Origin: Deltaproteobacteria bacterium
GTDB lineage: Bacteria > Desulfobacterota > Desulfarculia > Desulfarculales > Desulfarculaceae
NCBI GenBank assembly: GCA_020444165.1
Contig: JAHLLK010000010.1
Location: 47,428-111,427, forward strand
Reading direction: 5' to 3'
DNA: 64,000 bases
Numbering within the stretch: the first letter of the stretch is position 1; every line of letters begins with the position of its first letter. The notes beneath the pieces are model-generated. The model saw only the letters and a program-made list of their open reading frames with translations, was not told the origin of the DNA and made no database searches. The translations under genes and the position numbers were made by a program. Positions 16,834 through 24,669 of the stretch are shown one piece after another.

Positions 16834-17222
16834 CTCGCTCACCTTTCCCGAGCTCGGGAATTAAAAAGGGATGATCACCAAAGGCCCGGGTCCCCAGGGG
16901 CCGGGCCAGGGCCAGGGTCAATTGCCTGTTTTCTAGCTTACCAAGAGGCTCTTTGCAAGCGCCGCGATGCGTCTCAAGGCGCCGCGGCCCGGGTCTCTCC
17001 CTGGCCCACCCCCCAAATGTAGGGGTGCATTTTTTCCTGGTTTGGATAAGATATCGGGGCCGAGGATGGGCTTCATAGGTTTATTTTCGGCCGGGCTCCC
17101 GCCGCGCATTGGGAAACCAATGGAAGTGTGCCTTCTTCCTGGCGGCGGGAGCCTTTGTAAAGCTTCCGCCGCCTGGCCCGCCCGGGGGCGGTTCCCGCCA
17201 GCTTCATCCAGGGGAGGATGCC
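16834..17222. other. 389-bp divergent intergenic region
   Basis: Separates asd (minus) from the small plus-strand gene. It has no coding frame of its own. The 3' half (17094-17173) is a highly structured segment described separately; the rest contains moderately AT-rich stretches (about 17030-17090) that may hold promoters, but I could not assign clear boxes. Confidence 0.55.
17094..17173 (+). ncRNA. Candidate structured leader: three-way junction with alternative stem
   Basis: A 12-bp stem GGCTCCCGCCGC/GCGGCGGGAGCC (17094-17105 with 17142-17153) encloses two adjacent hairpins. One is CATTGG-GAAA-CCAATG (17107-17122), with a GNRA tetraloop. The other is GAAG/CTTC (17123-17138), leaving almost no unpaired bases at the junction. 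The 3' arm of the outer stem can instead pair with GCTTCCGCCGCC (17162-17173) over 12 bp, including one G-U pair that exists only on the plus strand. The two folds exclude each other. It ends 49 bases before the start codon of the plus-strand gene at 17223. It matches no riboswitch class I recognise. Confidence 0.6.
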
Positions 17223-17447
17223 ATGACCGCCAAACGGCAAACCGCCGCCACCCCGGAGGCCCCGGCCCGGCCGGCGCCCGCCGTTGATCCCGACCGCCTC
17301 ACCCCCCGCCAGGACGCGGTCCTGAAGGCCAGCAAGGAGATCGCCGTCAAGTTCATCGAGACCGGCCGTCTCACCGTGGCCTCCTTTGGCGAGACCTTCC
17401 GGCAGATCTACAAAGGGGTCAAGGAAGCCGTGGAGGAGGAAGGCTAG
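17223..17447 (+). CDS. Small conserved-looking protein of unknown function
   Basis: A 74-residue soluble protein. The N-terminal 25 residues are Ala/Pro/Thr-rich and probably disordered; the rest is one amphipathic alpha-helical unit (VLKASKEIAVKFIETGRL, then VASFGETFRQIYKGVKEAV). The start has GGAGG with five bases to the ATG; an upstream ATG at 17109 lies in the structured leader and is rejected. The helical half looks like a conserved deltaproteobacterial hypothetical protein, from memory only. It converges on truA with 6 bp between the stop codons. Its long structured leader suggests post-transcriptional control. Function unknown. Confidence 0.7.
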   Translation: MTAKRQTAATPEAPARPAPAVDPDRLTPRQDAVLKASKEIAVKFIETGRLTVASFGETFRQIYKGVKEAVEEEG

Positions 17448-17453
17448 CCCAGG

Positions 17454-18365
17454 CTAACCAACGGCCGGTCCCCCACTGCCCGTGCCGGGGAACGTCGCCG
17501 CGCCGGCTGCCCCATCCGCGCCCGGCAGGGGCGAGACATAGTAGATGCGGGCCAGATAGAGCCCCCCGGGAGGGGCCTTGGGCCCGGAATAGAGCCGCTG
17601 GCCCGCGGCCAGCATCTCGCCCACCGCCTCCGGGGCCAGCCGCCCCCCGCCCACCTGCACCAGGCTGCCCACCAGGTTCCGCACCGCATGCCTGAGAAAG
17701 CCGTTGCCCGTGAGGCTGAGGCGCACCACCCCGGAGTCCTCGCGCCGGAGTTCGGCCCGGGTGATGAGCCGCTGGGTGGAGCCCTTGACCTCGGTGCTGT
17801 TGTTGGCAAAGGCTCCCAGGTCCACCAGCCCGGTCACCAGCTCCAGGGCTTTGGCCATGGCCGCCAGGTCGAGCCGGCCGGGCAATGGCCACATGAGCCC
17901 CGCCGCAAAGAGCCCGGCCCGGGTCTCGGGCAAAAGGTAATAGTGATAGGTCTTGCCCCGGGCGTCGTACTGGGGATGGAAATCCGGGGCCACCGGGCCC
18001 AGCCGCCGGGGCAGCACCCCGTCGGGCAGCATCTTCCGGAGCGCCAGGTCCAGCCGGGCCAGGGAGAGGTTGCTGGTGGTGCTGAAGGCGGCCACCTGGC
18101 CCAGGGCGTGCACCCCGGCGTCGGTGCGGCCGGCCGCGAAGACCCGGATGGGCTGGTTCAACACCTTGGAGAGCACCTTTTCCAGGGCTCCCTGCACGGT
18201 GAGCCCCCGGGCCTGGAGCTGCCAGCCGGCAAAGCCGTCGCCCCGGTAGGCGGTGACCAGGGCCAGGCGCCGGGGCGCACCCGGGGCGCGCTCCGGCTCG
18301 GCCGGCAGGAAGGGCACGTCCCAGGCCGGAAACTCCCCGCAAATCTGGCTGAAGAAATCCACCAT
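17454..18365 (-). CDS. truA: tRNA pseudouridine(38-40) synthase
   Basis: TruA converts uridines 38-40 in the anticodon arm of many tRNAs to pseudouridine. The family motif AAGRTDAGVHALGQVAAF with the catalytic Asp lies near residue 80, preceded by AYRGDGFAGWQLQ. The block TGNGFLRHAVRNLVGSLVQVG (about 225, beginning at LTGNGF) is also typical. There is a Gly/Ala-rich tail of about 25 residues after the last conserved block, and a 25-residue N-terminal extension before it. The gene starts 15 bp after the argC stop. Confidence 0.95.
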   Translation of the reverse strand: MVDFFSQICGEFPAWDVPFLPAEPERAPGAPRRLALVTAYRGDGFAGWQLQARGLTVQGALEKVLSKVLNQPIRVFAAGRTDAGVHALGQVAAFSTTSNLSLARLDLALRKMLPDGVLPRRLGPVAPDFHPQYDARGKTYHYYLLPETRAGLFAAGLMWPLPGRLDLAAMAKALELVTGLVDLGAFANNSTEVKGSTQRLITRAELRREDSGVVRLSLTGNGFLRHAVRNLVGSLVQVGGGRLAPEAVGEMLAAGQRLYSGPKAPPGGLYLARIYYVSPLPGADGAAGAATFPGTGSGGPAVG

Positions 18366-18380
18366 GGCCGATAGCAGGAG

Positions 18381-19418
18381 CTAGGGCGTCTGGGCCACGG
18401 CGAAGAGGCCCTCGGTTTCGCCCAGCCCCAGCATGAGGTTGGCGTTCTGCACGGCCTGGCCGCTGGCGCCCTTGGTCAGGTTGTCCAGGGCGGAGAAGAC
18501 CTTCAAAAGCCCGCTCCGGGGATCGGCCGCCACGGCCAGGAGCATCCGGTTGGTGCCCCGCACCTCTTTCACCGCGGGGAGCCGCCCCGGGGGCAGGGGG
18601 GTGACAAAGGGCTCGTTCTGGAAGTAGGCGTCCCACACCTCCCGCACCCGTTCCGGCCCGGCCCCGCCTTGGGGCCGCAGGTAGATGGTGGAAAGGATGC
18701 CCCGGTCCAGGGGAAGCAGGTGGGGAGTGAAAGTGAGCTTCACCGGCTGCCCGGCGGCCGCCGACAGTTCCTGCTCCATCTCCGGGGTGTGCCGGTGGCC
18801 CTCCACCGCGTAGGGGCTGAAGTTCTCGTGAATCTCGCCGTGCAACAGCTTGAGGCTGGCTTTGCGGCCCGCGCCGGACACGCCCGAGGCGCTGTCGGCG
18901 ATGATGCCCGCGGGTTCCACCACGCCTTCCCGGAGGAGCGGGATCAGGGGCATGAGCACGCTGGTCACGTAGCAGCCGGGGTTGGCCACCAGCCGGGCCT
19001 GCCGCACCTGGTCCCGGTAGAATTCCACCAGGCCGTACACCGCCTCGGCCAGCAGCTCGGGCGCGGTGTGGGGGGCGTACCATTGTTCGTACACCGCTTG
19101 GTCCCGGAGCCGGAAATCGGCCGAGAGGTCCACGATCTTGGCCCCGCCGGCCAACAGCGGGGCGGCCGCGGCCATGGCCGCCTTGTGGGGCACGGCCAGG
19201 AACACGAGCCTCGCCTGGGCGGCCAGGGCCTCCGGGTCGGGCGCGGTGAAGGAGAGGTCCAGAAGGCCTTCCAGGGCGCCGAAGACCTCGCCCACGGCCT
19301 GGCCCGCGAACTGGCGGGAGCTGACCGCGGCGAGGGTGAGGGAGGGGTGGAGGGCAATGAGCCGCATGAGTTCCACCCCGGTGTAGCCGGAGCCGCCCAT
19401 AATGGCCACGGGGATCAT
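18381..19418 (-). CDS. argC: N-acetyl-gamma-glutamyl-phosphate reductase
   Basis: ArgC reduces N-acetylglutamyl phosphate in arginine synthesis. The 345-residue protein starts MIPVAIMGGSGYTGVELMRL with a perfect AAGGAGG six bases upstream. It shows DLSADFRLRD, VANPGCYVTSVLMPLIPLL with the catalytic Cys near 148, and GVSGAGRKASL. A longer frame to 19505 adds 29 residues that cross the rpsI terminator and is rejected. It is followed by truA and preceded by rplM-rpsI, a neighbourhood seen in other Desulfobacterota as far as I recall. Confidence 0.96.
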   Translation of the reverse strand: MIPVAIMGGSGYTGVELMRLIALHPSLTLAAVSSRQFAGQAVGEVFGALEGLLDLSFTAPDPEALAAQARLVFLAVPHKAAMAAAAPLLAGGAKIVDLSADFRLRDQAVYEQWYAPHTAPELLAEAVYGLVEFYRDQVRQARLVANPGCYVTSVLMPLIPLLREGVVEPAGIIADSASGVSGAGRKASLKLLHGEIHENFSPYAVEGHRHTPEMEQELSAAAGQPVKLTFTPHLLPLDRGILSTIYLRPQGGAGPERVREVWDAYFQNEPFVTPLPPGRLPAVKEVRGTNRMLLAVAADPRSGLLKVFSALDNLTKGASGQAVQNANLMLGLGETEGLFAVAQTP

Positions 19419-19470
19419 GGTGAACCTCCTGAAGGAAGCGCCGCCCGCGGGCGACGCCGGGCGCCAAAAC

Positions 19471-19501
19471 AAGAAAGGGGAAGGCCCCGCGGGCCCTCCC
19501 C
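19471..19501 (-). terminator. Terminator after rpsI
   Basis: On the minus strand a GC-rich hairpin (GGGGA..GGGCC pairing with GGCCC..TCCCC, 19477-19501, one internal mismatch) is followed by TTTCTTGTTTT. It lies 27 bp after the rpsI stop codon and before the argC ribosome-binding site. Confidence 0.65.
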
Positions 19502-19527
19502 TCATGGTACGAAGCTCTGGTAGCCGG

Positions 19528-19923
19528 CTAGCGCTTGGAGTACTGGTAACGGGCCCGGGCGCCGCGCTGGCCGTACTTCTTGCGTTCCTTCTGGCGGGCG
19601 TCGCGGGTGAGGAAACCGGCCCGCTTCAAGGCCAGGCGGAACTCGGGGTTGTACTCGGTGAGGGCGCGGGCGATGCTGTGCCTGAGGGCGCCGGCCTGAC
19701 CCGTGGAGCCGCCTCCGGCCACGGTGGCCATGATGTCGAAGCTCGCCAGGGTCTCGGTGAGCACCAAGGGCTGCTTCATCAGCATGGCGTCGGTCTCGCG
19801 GCTGAAGAAGTTCTCCACGGGACGTTTGTTGATGGTGATCTGGCCGGAGCCGCCGGGGATCAGCCAGCAGCGGGCCACGGCGCACTTCCGTCTGCCGGTG
19901 GCGTAGTAGCGAGTTTCGCTCAT
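19528..19923 (-). CDS. rpsI: 30S ribosomal protein S9
   Basis: Small-subunit protein S9, 131 residues, whose C-terminal tail reaches the P site. It starts [18 protein letters not shown], carries the [19 protein letters not shown] block and ends in the basic [17 protein letters not shown] tail (last residues KR as usual). It lies 15 bp after rplM on the same strand, the normal rplM-rpsI operon. Confidence 0.98.
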   Translation of the reverse strand: MSETRYYATGRRKCAVARCWLIPGGSGQITINKRPVENFFSRETDAMLMKQPLVLTETLASFDIMATVAGGGSTGQAGALRHSIARALTEYNPEFRLALKRAGFLTRDARQKERKKYGQRGARARYQYSKR

Positions 19924-19938
19924 GGTTCCTTCCGCCGT

Positions 19939-20370
19939 TTAAGAGAAGCTGAGGGGCTGGGGTTGCTGAGCCTGGTGCGGATGCTCGGGGCCGGTGTAGA
20001 CCTTCAGCTTCTTCAGAAGCTTACGGCCCAACCGGTTTTTGGGGAGCATGCCTTTCACGGCCATCAGCACCAGCCGCTCGGGATAAGTTTGCAACATACG
20101 CTGGGCCACGGTGCCGGTGATGCCGCCGGGGTAGCCGCTGTGGCGATAGTAGGTCTTCTGCTCCCACTTGCGGCCGCTCAGCTTGATCTTGTCCGCGTTG
20201 ACCACCACGATGAAGTCGCCGGTGTCCACATGGGGGGTGAAAATAGGCTTGTGCTTGCCCCGCAGCCGTTGGGCCACGGCCGAGGCCAGCCGGCCCAGCA
20301 CCAGGTCACTGGCATCCACCACGAACCACTCGCGGGATACTTCTTCGGGTTTGGCGACGTAGCTTTTCAT
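19939..20370 (-). CDS. rplM: 50S ribosomal protein L13
   Basis: Large-subunit protein L13, 143 residues. It starts [20 protein letters not shown] and has [34 protein letters not shown] and the [19 protein letters not shown] segment near 115, all typical. The ribosome-binding site is weak. It is the first gene of rplM-rpsI; two candidate promoters lie within 125 bp upstream. Confidence 0.98.
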   Translation of the reverse strand: MKSYVAKPEEVSREWFVVDASDLVLGRLASAVAQRLRGKHKPIFTPHVDTGDFIVVVNADKIKLSGRKWEQKTYYRHSGYPGGITGTVAQRMLQTYPERLVLMAVKGMLPKNRLGRKLLKKLKVYTGPEHPHQAQQPQPLSFS

Positions 20371-20962
20371 AACAATATGCCCATGCCCCCCGAGGGGGCC
20401 GAGTTAAGCTCAAGTTGGGTGGTTGTCAAAGACTCCTGCGGGGGCAGGTCCCCCGAAACGAAAACCTTTTTTATCCGAGAGGCCTGCCGGTGTCAAGGGC
20501 GGGGCCTGTTTTTTAACCCGAGGGCGGCGGTAAAATCATCACCCGCGGTTTTCACCGGCAGCGGGAATCGCCGTGATCGGCCGCCACGGCCTCAAACCGT
20601 TGCCCCTCGGAGCCGCCAGCCCTGCCGCCGCGGTCCTCTCAGGGGCCGCCAGCCCCGCAGCCACCGTCCCCGCCACCTTCAGCCTCGCCGCCGCGGCAGC
20701 CCCGTTCCTGCCAGCCCCGAACCCGTCAGCCCCGGGGCCGGCCTAGTTCGTGGACGTGGCGTCTTCGCAACCTTCAGCCTCGCCGCCGCGGCAGCCCCGT
20801 AGCCACCGTCCCCGCCACCTTCAGCCTCGCCGCCGCCGCCAGCTCCGTAGCCACCGTCCCCGCCACCTTCAGCCTCGCCGCCGCGGCAGCCCCGTTCCTG
20901 CCAGCCCCGAACCCGCCAGCCCCGAACCCGCCAGCCCCGAACCCGCCAGCCCCGGGGCCGGC
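20371..20962. other. 592-bp region between rplM and lptD: promoters and a minisatellite
   Basis: No gene is supported. The first 130 bp holds rplM promoter candidates. From about 20590 to the lptD stop codon the sequence is a GC-rich tandem-repeat tract described separately. Confidence 0.7.
20468..20496 (-). promoter_or_regulatory. Candidate rplM-rpsI promoter
   Basis: Minus strand: TTGACA (20496-20491), 17 bp, TAAAAA (20473-20468), about 98 bp before the rplM start codon. A second, weaker pair, TTGACA (20429-20424) with TAACTC (20406-20401), also 17 bp apart, lies closer to the gene. Either or both could drive the operon. Confidence 0.5.
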
Positions 20963-20990
20963 CTAGTTCGTGGACGTGGCGTCTTCGCTC
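20590..20990. repeat. Minisatellite including a duplicated lptD 3' end
   Basis: Two kinds of units are nested. A 48-bp unit beginning AGCCACCGTCCCCGCCACCT occurs at 20659, 20801 and 20849. A 15-bp unit (CCAGCCCCGAACCCG) occurs once at about 20711 and three times from about 20901. The last codons and stop of lptD with flanking sequence (GCCTAGTTCGTGGACGTGGC) are present at 20961 and again at 20741, 220 bp away, so the gene's tail has been copied into the array. The sequence is almost pure G+C. Confidence 0.85.
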
Positions 20991-23218
20991 CGGGTGCCCA
21001 CGGAGAAGCCGAACAACTCGCCGAAACCGCCCAGGGTGAAAGCGAAGTAGTAACCGCGCTCGTACTGGTCATCCTGGTAGAAGACCCGGAAGCCCCAGCA
21101 CTGGGACTGGTACTGCAACTGGTAGATGGTCTCGAAGTCGGTTTCGTTGTCGAAGTCATGCCGGTTGGCGTAGGACACCGACCATTCCTGGGTCAGGGCC
21201 ACGGTGAGCCCGCTGGTCATCTGCTTGTAGCTGCCGTCCCGGAAGATGTAGTCCAGGTTGATGGCGTCGCCGCGGTAGTCGCTGAACTCCAAGCGCCCGT
21301 AAAGCTGCTCCCAACGGTTGTTGTTGGGGTTCCAGGACACCTCCGCCTCGCCGTAGATGTTGTCGGAGGGGTCCAGCTCGGCCCGGCCGGTGACCAAGCC
21401 CAGGGGCTGGTTGTCCCGCTGGCCGTCGGGTTTGTCCCGCTGCAGTTCGGTGATGTCGATCTCGTGGTTGATTTCCAGAATCAGGAACTCCCGGTAGTCC
21501 GACACGGCCTCGTCGGTCTCCGGGTCGTACACCGTGTTCTTGCTGGTGAAGGTGTTGTTGATGCCGTAGGAGAGGGTGTTCACCCGCTGGCGGCGGCGGG
21601 CCGCCAAGACCGGGATGTCCTCTTCCTCGAAGTTGGGCATGTAGATGTAGGTGATGTTGGGCCGCAGGGCGTGCTTGATCTTCAAGGGCTCATCGGCCGA
21701 GCCGAAGTCGAACACCCGGTAGAGGTAGGACGAGAAGTCGGTCTTGAACTGCCACTGCTCACTGGTGCCGCTTTTGTCGGGGTCGTTTTTGTCGAATGTT
21801 TCGTCCAGCTTGTCCGCGTAGTACAGCCGCTCCATCCAGGTGAAGCGGGGCTCGAGCTCCAAGTAGTCGTTGAAGTTCAAGGGCAGGCTCAAAGCCGGCT
21901 GAATGTCACTGATGTTACCGGTGCCGCCCTGCTCGCGGTAGTAGTAGATGTAGGAGGAGCGCAAGTCGAAGTAGACACCGGTGTCGCCCAGCATCGCCCG
22001 GGAAGTGCTGTAGGAGAGCCAGGGCAGCTTCTGTAGGGTGGTGTTTTCGTCGGTGGCCAACAGGTTGTCGGTGTAGAGCAGGGTGGCGTTGAAGGTGGCG
22101 CCGCTGGAAATCTGGTTATAGTTGAGCTGGTTCTTGCGGTAGGGATAGGTGTTGGGGTCCAGGTCCCGGCCCATGAAGTCCACCATGCGCCGGTTGGTCT
22201 GGTTGTACCCGGTGTAGCCAAAGGTGAACTCCCGCAGGTACTCCCGGTCGCTGGCCCAGTCCAGGTCCAAGGTGATGTCGCCGCCGAAGAGGTTCTGGTC
22301 CGCCTTGCCCCGCACCCAGTAGCGGGACCCGTAGGGGTAGGTCAGGTCGCCGTCCTGGTAGAGGTCCTCGGCCCGCTGATCGTTATACAGGTAGTCGGCC
22401 ATGAAGATGCCGCGGGATTCGGTGTTCAGCATGTAGCGGTATTCGCCGCCCACGTCCACGCCCCGCCGGCTCATGTAGTTCAGGGTGATGGTGGCGTCCT
22501 GCTCCTCGCCCAGCACCTGGAAGTAGGGCTGGCTGAACACGAAGCCGTCCCGGCTGCTCTGGCCGATCATGGGCAGCAGGAAGCCGGACTCGCGTTTGGT
22601 CTTGGCTGGGAAAAGCAGGTAAGGGGACCACATGACCGGGAATTCGCGGATGCGGAACTGGGTGTCCTTGGCCAGGCCGTAGCCCTCCAGGGTCACGTTG
22701 ACTTCCTTGCCGTAGATTTCCCAGGAAGGCGAGGAACCGTCGCAGGTGGTGAAGGTGCCCTCCTGCATGGTGTAGGTGTCCTTGCCGGTCTTCTCGATTT
22801 CCTTGCCGCGCAGGTAGTAGTGGCTCGAGGGCACGTACACCGCGCCTTCGTAGACCTTGCCGGTGCCCTTGTTCATGTCCACCAGCATGGACTCGCCCAA
22901 AAGCACCTGGTCCGGGGTGGTGAACCTGACGGCGCCTTGGGCCTCCGCGGTCATGGGACCGGCGAACAGACGCACCCGGTCGGCCAGGAGGCGGTAGTTG
23001 CCCTGGGTGATTTCCACCTCGCCTTCGGCCAGGTAGGAGTCCGACTTTTCATCGTAGGTGAGCTTTTCGGCCCGGATGTCCAGGGGGGCCGCCAAATTCA
23101 GCCTGACGAGCTCGCCGCTGTCAGCCGCGGCCGGTGGCGCGGGGAACGCCACCAGGGTCAGAGCGGCCAGGACAATCAACCACCTCCACCATTGGGACCC
23201 AAGCCCGGAACTCTGCAC
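20963..23218 (-). CDS. lptD: LPS-assembly protein LptD
   Basis: Outer-membrane beta-barrel that inserts lipopolysaccharide into the outer leaflet, working with LptE. The 751-residue protein has a signal peptide (hydrophobic LIVLAALTLVAFPAPPAAA), an OstA/LptA-like beta-jellyroll (about 35-140: LDIRAEKLTYDEKSDSYLAEG) and a long aromatic-rich C-terminal barrel. One Cys in FTTCDGSSPSW and one in YQSQCWGFRVFYQ fit the inter-domain disulfide known from E. coli LptD, but each pair of Cys is reduced to one. The start is a GTG at 23218 with GGAGGA four bases upstream. Its 3' end lies in a minisatellite. Confidence 0.93.
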   Translation of the reverse strand: MQSSGLGSQWWRWLIVLAALTLVAFPAPPAAADSGELVRLNLAAPLDIRAEKLTYDEKSDSYLAEGEVEITQGNYRLLADRVRLFAGPMTAEAQGAVRFTTPDQVLLGESMLVDMNKGTGKVYEGAVYVPSSHYYLRGKEIEKTGKDTYTMQEGTFTTCDGSSPSWEIYGKEVNVTLEGYGLAKDTQFRIREFPVMWSPYLLFPAKTKRESGFLLPMIGQSSRDGFVFSQPYFQVLGEEQDATITLNYMSRRGVDVGGEYRYMLNTESRGIFMADYLYNDQRAEDLYQDGDLTYPYGSRYWVRGKADQNLFGGDITLDLDWASDREYLREFTFGYTGYNQTNRRMVDFMGRDLDPNTYPYRKNQLNYNQISSGATFNATLLYTDNLLATDENTTLQKLPWLSYSTSRAMLGDTGVYFDLRSSYIYYYREQGGTGNISDIQPALSLPLNFNDYLELEPRFTWMERLYYADKLDETFDKNDPDKSGTSEQWQFKTDFSSYLYRVFDFGSADEPLKIKHALRPNITYIYMPNFEEEDIPVLAARRRQRVNTLSYGINNTFTSKNTVYDPETDEAVSDYREFLILEINHEIDITELQRDKPDGQRDNQPLGLVTGRAELDPSDNIYGEAEVSWNPNNNRWEQLYGRLEFSDYRGDAINLDYIFRDGSYKQMTSGLTVALTQEWSVSYANRHDFDNETDFETIYQLQYQSQCWGFRVFYQDDQYERGYYFAFTLGGFGELFGFSVGTRSEDATSTN

Positions 23219-23284
23219 GTACTCCTCCTCACGGTCTCGCAGGCCTAACAAAGCCGGTTGTCGCAACCTAGCAAAGTCTGAAAA

Positions 23285-24586
23285 CTATGGCAAGTCGCTT
23301 GTGTGCACCCCGCCAAGAATGGCCCGGGCCTCGCCCACCGTGAACAGGGAGCCGGTGACGATCACCGCGCCCCCGCTTCCGGCCAGGAGTTTGGCGCGTT
23401 CCATGGCCCGGCCCAGGTCGGGCTCGATCTCGTAGGGCGGGCAGTCGGCCGGCCGCCGGGTGGCCAAAACCTCGGGGGCGGCGGCGCGGGAGTACACTGG
23501 GCGGCTGAAGATGACCCGGTCGGCCGCCGGGGTCAAGAGGGCCAGGATCTCGTCCACGGGCTTGTCGGCCATGATGCCCACGACCATGACCAGGGGTTTG
23601 CGGCCGGCCAGGAGGCCGGGCAGACTTTCCAGCAGGGCCTTGGCCGCGGGGACGTTGTGGGCCCCGTCCAGCCACAGGGGCGGCTCGCTTGGCTCCCCGG
23701 GCCAGCGCTCCAGGCGGCCGGGCCACGCCACCCGGGTGAGTCCGGCCCGGAAATGCGCTGGCGTCAAGGGCAGGCCCCGCGCGGCCAGGACCTCGGCCGC
23801 GCCCAGGGCCAGGGCGGCGTTGGTGGGCTGGTGACGGCCCAGCAGGTTGGTGCTCAGGTGCTTCAGGTCCCACGCGCGCCCGGCCAGGCTGAACTCCTCG
23901 CCCGGCCCCCGCCGGAAGCGCAGCTCGCGGCCCAGCCGGTGGACCGGAGCCCCCAGGCGCCGGGCGGTTTCCTCCACCACCTGCCGAGCCGGGGCCTGGC
24001 GCACCCCGTGCATCAGGGGCACCCCGGGCTTGATCACCCCGGCCTTCTCAAAGGCTACCTGGGCCAGGGTGTTGCCCAGATACTCGGTGTGCTCCAGGCC
24101 GATGTTGGTGATCACCGACACCAGGGGGCGGCAGAGGTTGGTGGCGTCCAGCCGCCCGCCCAGGCCCACCTCGATGAGGCCCAGCTCCACCTGCTCCTCG
24201 CAGAAGTAGAGAAAGCCCATGGCCGTGACGAACTCGAAGAAGGTGGGGGGCTCGCGGCGGTCCACCACCTGCCACACCCGCTCGATCAGGTCCAGCACCC
24301 GGTCCTTGGTGATCTCCTGGCCGTTGATCTTGAAACGCTCGCTGAAGTGGATGAGATGGGGGCTGGTGTAGAAGCCCACCTTGACCCCGGCCTGCCGGAG
24401 CGCCGCCTCCAGCATGGCCCCCACCGAGCCTTTGCCGTTGGTGCCGGCCAAGTGCACCGCGGGCAGGGCCAAATGGGGGTCGCCCAGGCGGGAGAGCAGG
24501 TTCTGGGTGGAGTTGAGCCCCAGCTTGATACCGAATTTCTGGAGGTCGTAAAGGCCGTCGAGGGCCTTCTGGTAGGCGTCGGTCAT
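23285..24586 (-). CDS. folC: Bifunctional dihydrofolate/folylpolyglutamate synthase
   Basis: FolC adds glutamate to dihydropteroate and to folates. The 433-residue Mur-ligase-type protein has the P-loop AGTNGKGSVGAMLEAAL near residue 48, SPHLIHFSERFKING, EVGLGGRLDATN and GLEHTEYLGNTL, the last two being the FPGS-specific blocks. Asp in LWLDGAHNVPAAKALLESL near 310 starts the C-terminal domain. It is 66 bp from lptD and 83 bp from the helicase gene; all are on the minus strand. Confidence 0.95.
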   Translation of the reverse strand: MTDAYQKALDGLYDLQKFGIKLGLNSTQNLLSRLGDPHLALPAVHLAGTNGKGSVGAMLEAALRQAGVKVGFYTSPHLIHFSERFKINGQEITKDRVLDLIERVWQVVDRREPPTFFEFVTAMGFLYFCEEQVELGLIEVGLGGRLDATNLCRPLVSVITNIGLEHTEYLGNTLAQVAFEKAGVIKPGVPLMHGVRQAPARQVVEETARRLGAPVHRLGRELRFRRGPGEEFSLAGRAWDLKHLSTNLLGRHQPTNAALALGAAEVLAARGLPLTPAHFRAGLTRVAWPGRLERWPGEPSEPPLWLDGAHNVPAAKALLESLPGLLAGRKPLVMVVGIMADKPVDEILALLTPAADRVIFSRPVYSRAAAPEVLATRRPADCPPYEIEPDLGRAMERAKLLAGSGGAVIVTGSLFTVGEARAILGGVHTSDLP

Positions 24587-24669
24587 GGGCCTGGTTCCCG
24601 TGAGAGGTGAGAAATGGCGCTAGGTGCGGCGAACCAGACCCTCGAACCGGCGGCAGGGCCGTCCCTCTC

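Noticed and set aside
17041..17093. A sigma-54 or sigma-70 promoter for the structured leader
   Set aside because: No TGGC..TGC pair with correct spacing was found, and no clean -35/-10 pair; the transcription start is left open.
20590..20990. CRISPR array
   Set aside because: The repeats are contiguous 15- and 48-bp tandem units without unique spacers, and no cas genes are present. No CRISPR-like array was found elsewhere in the window.
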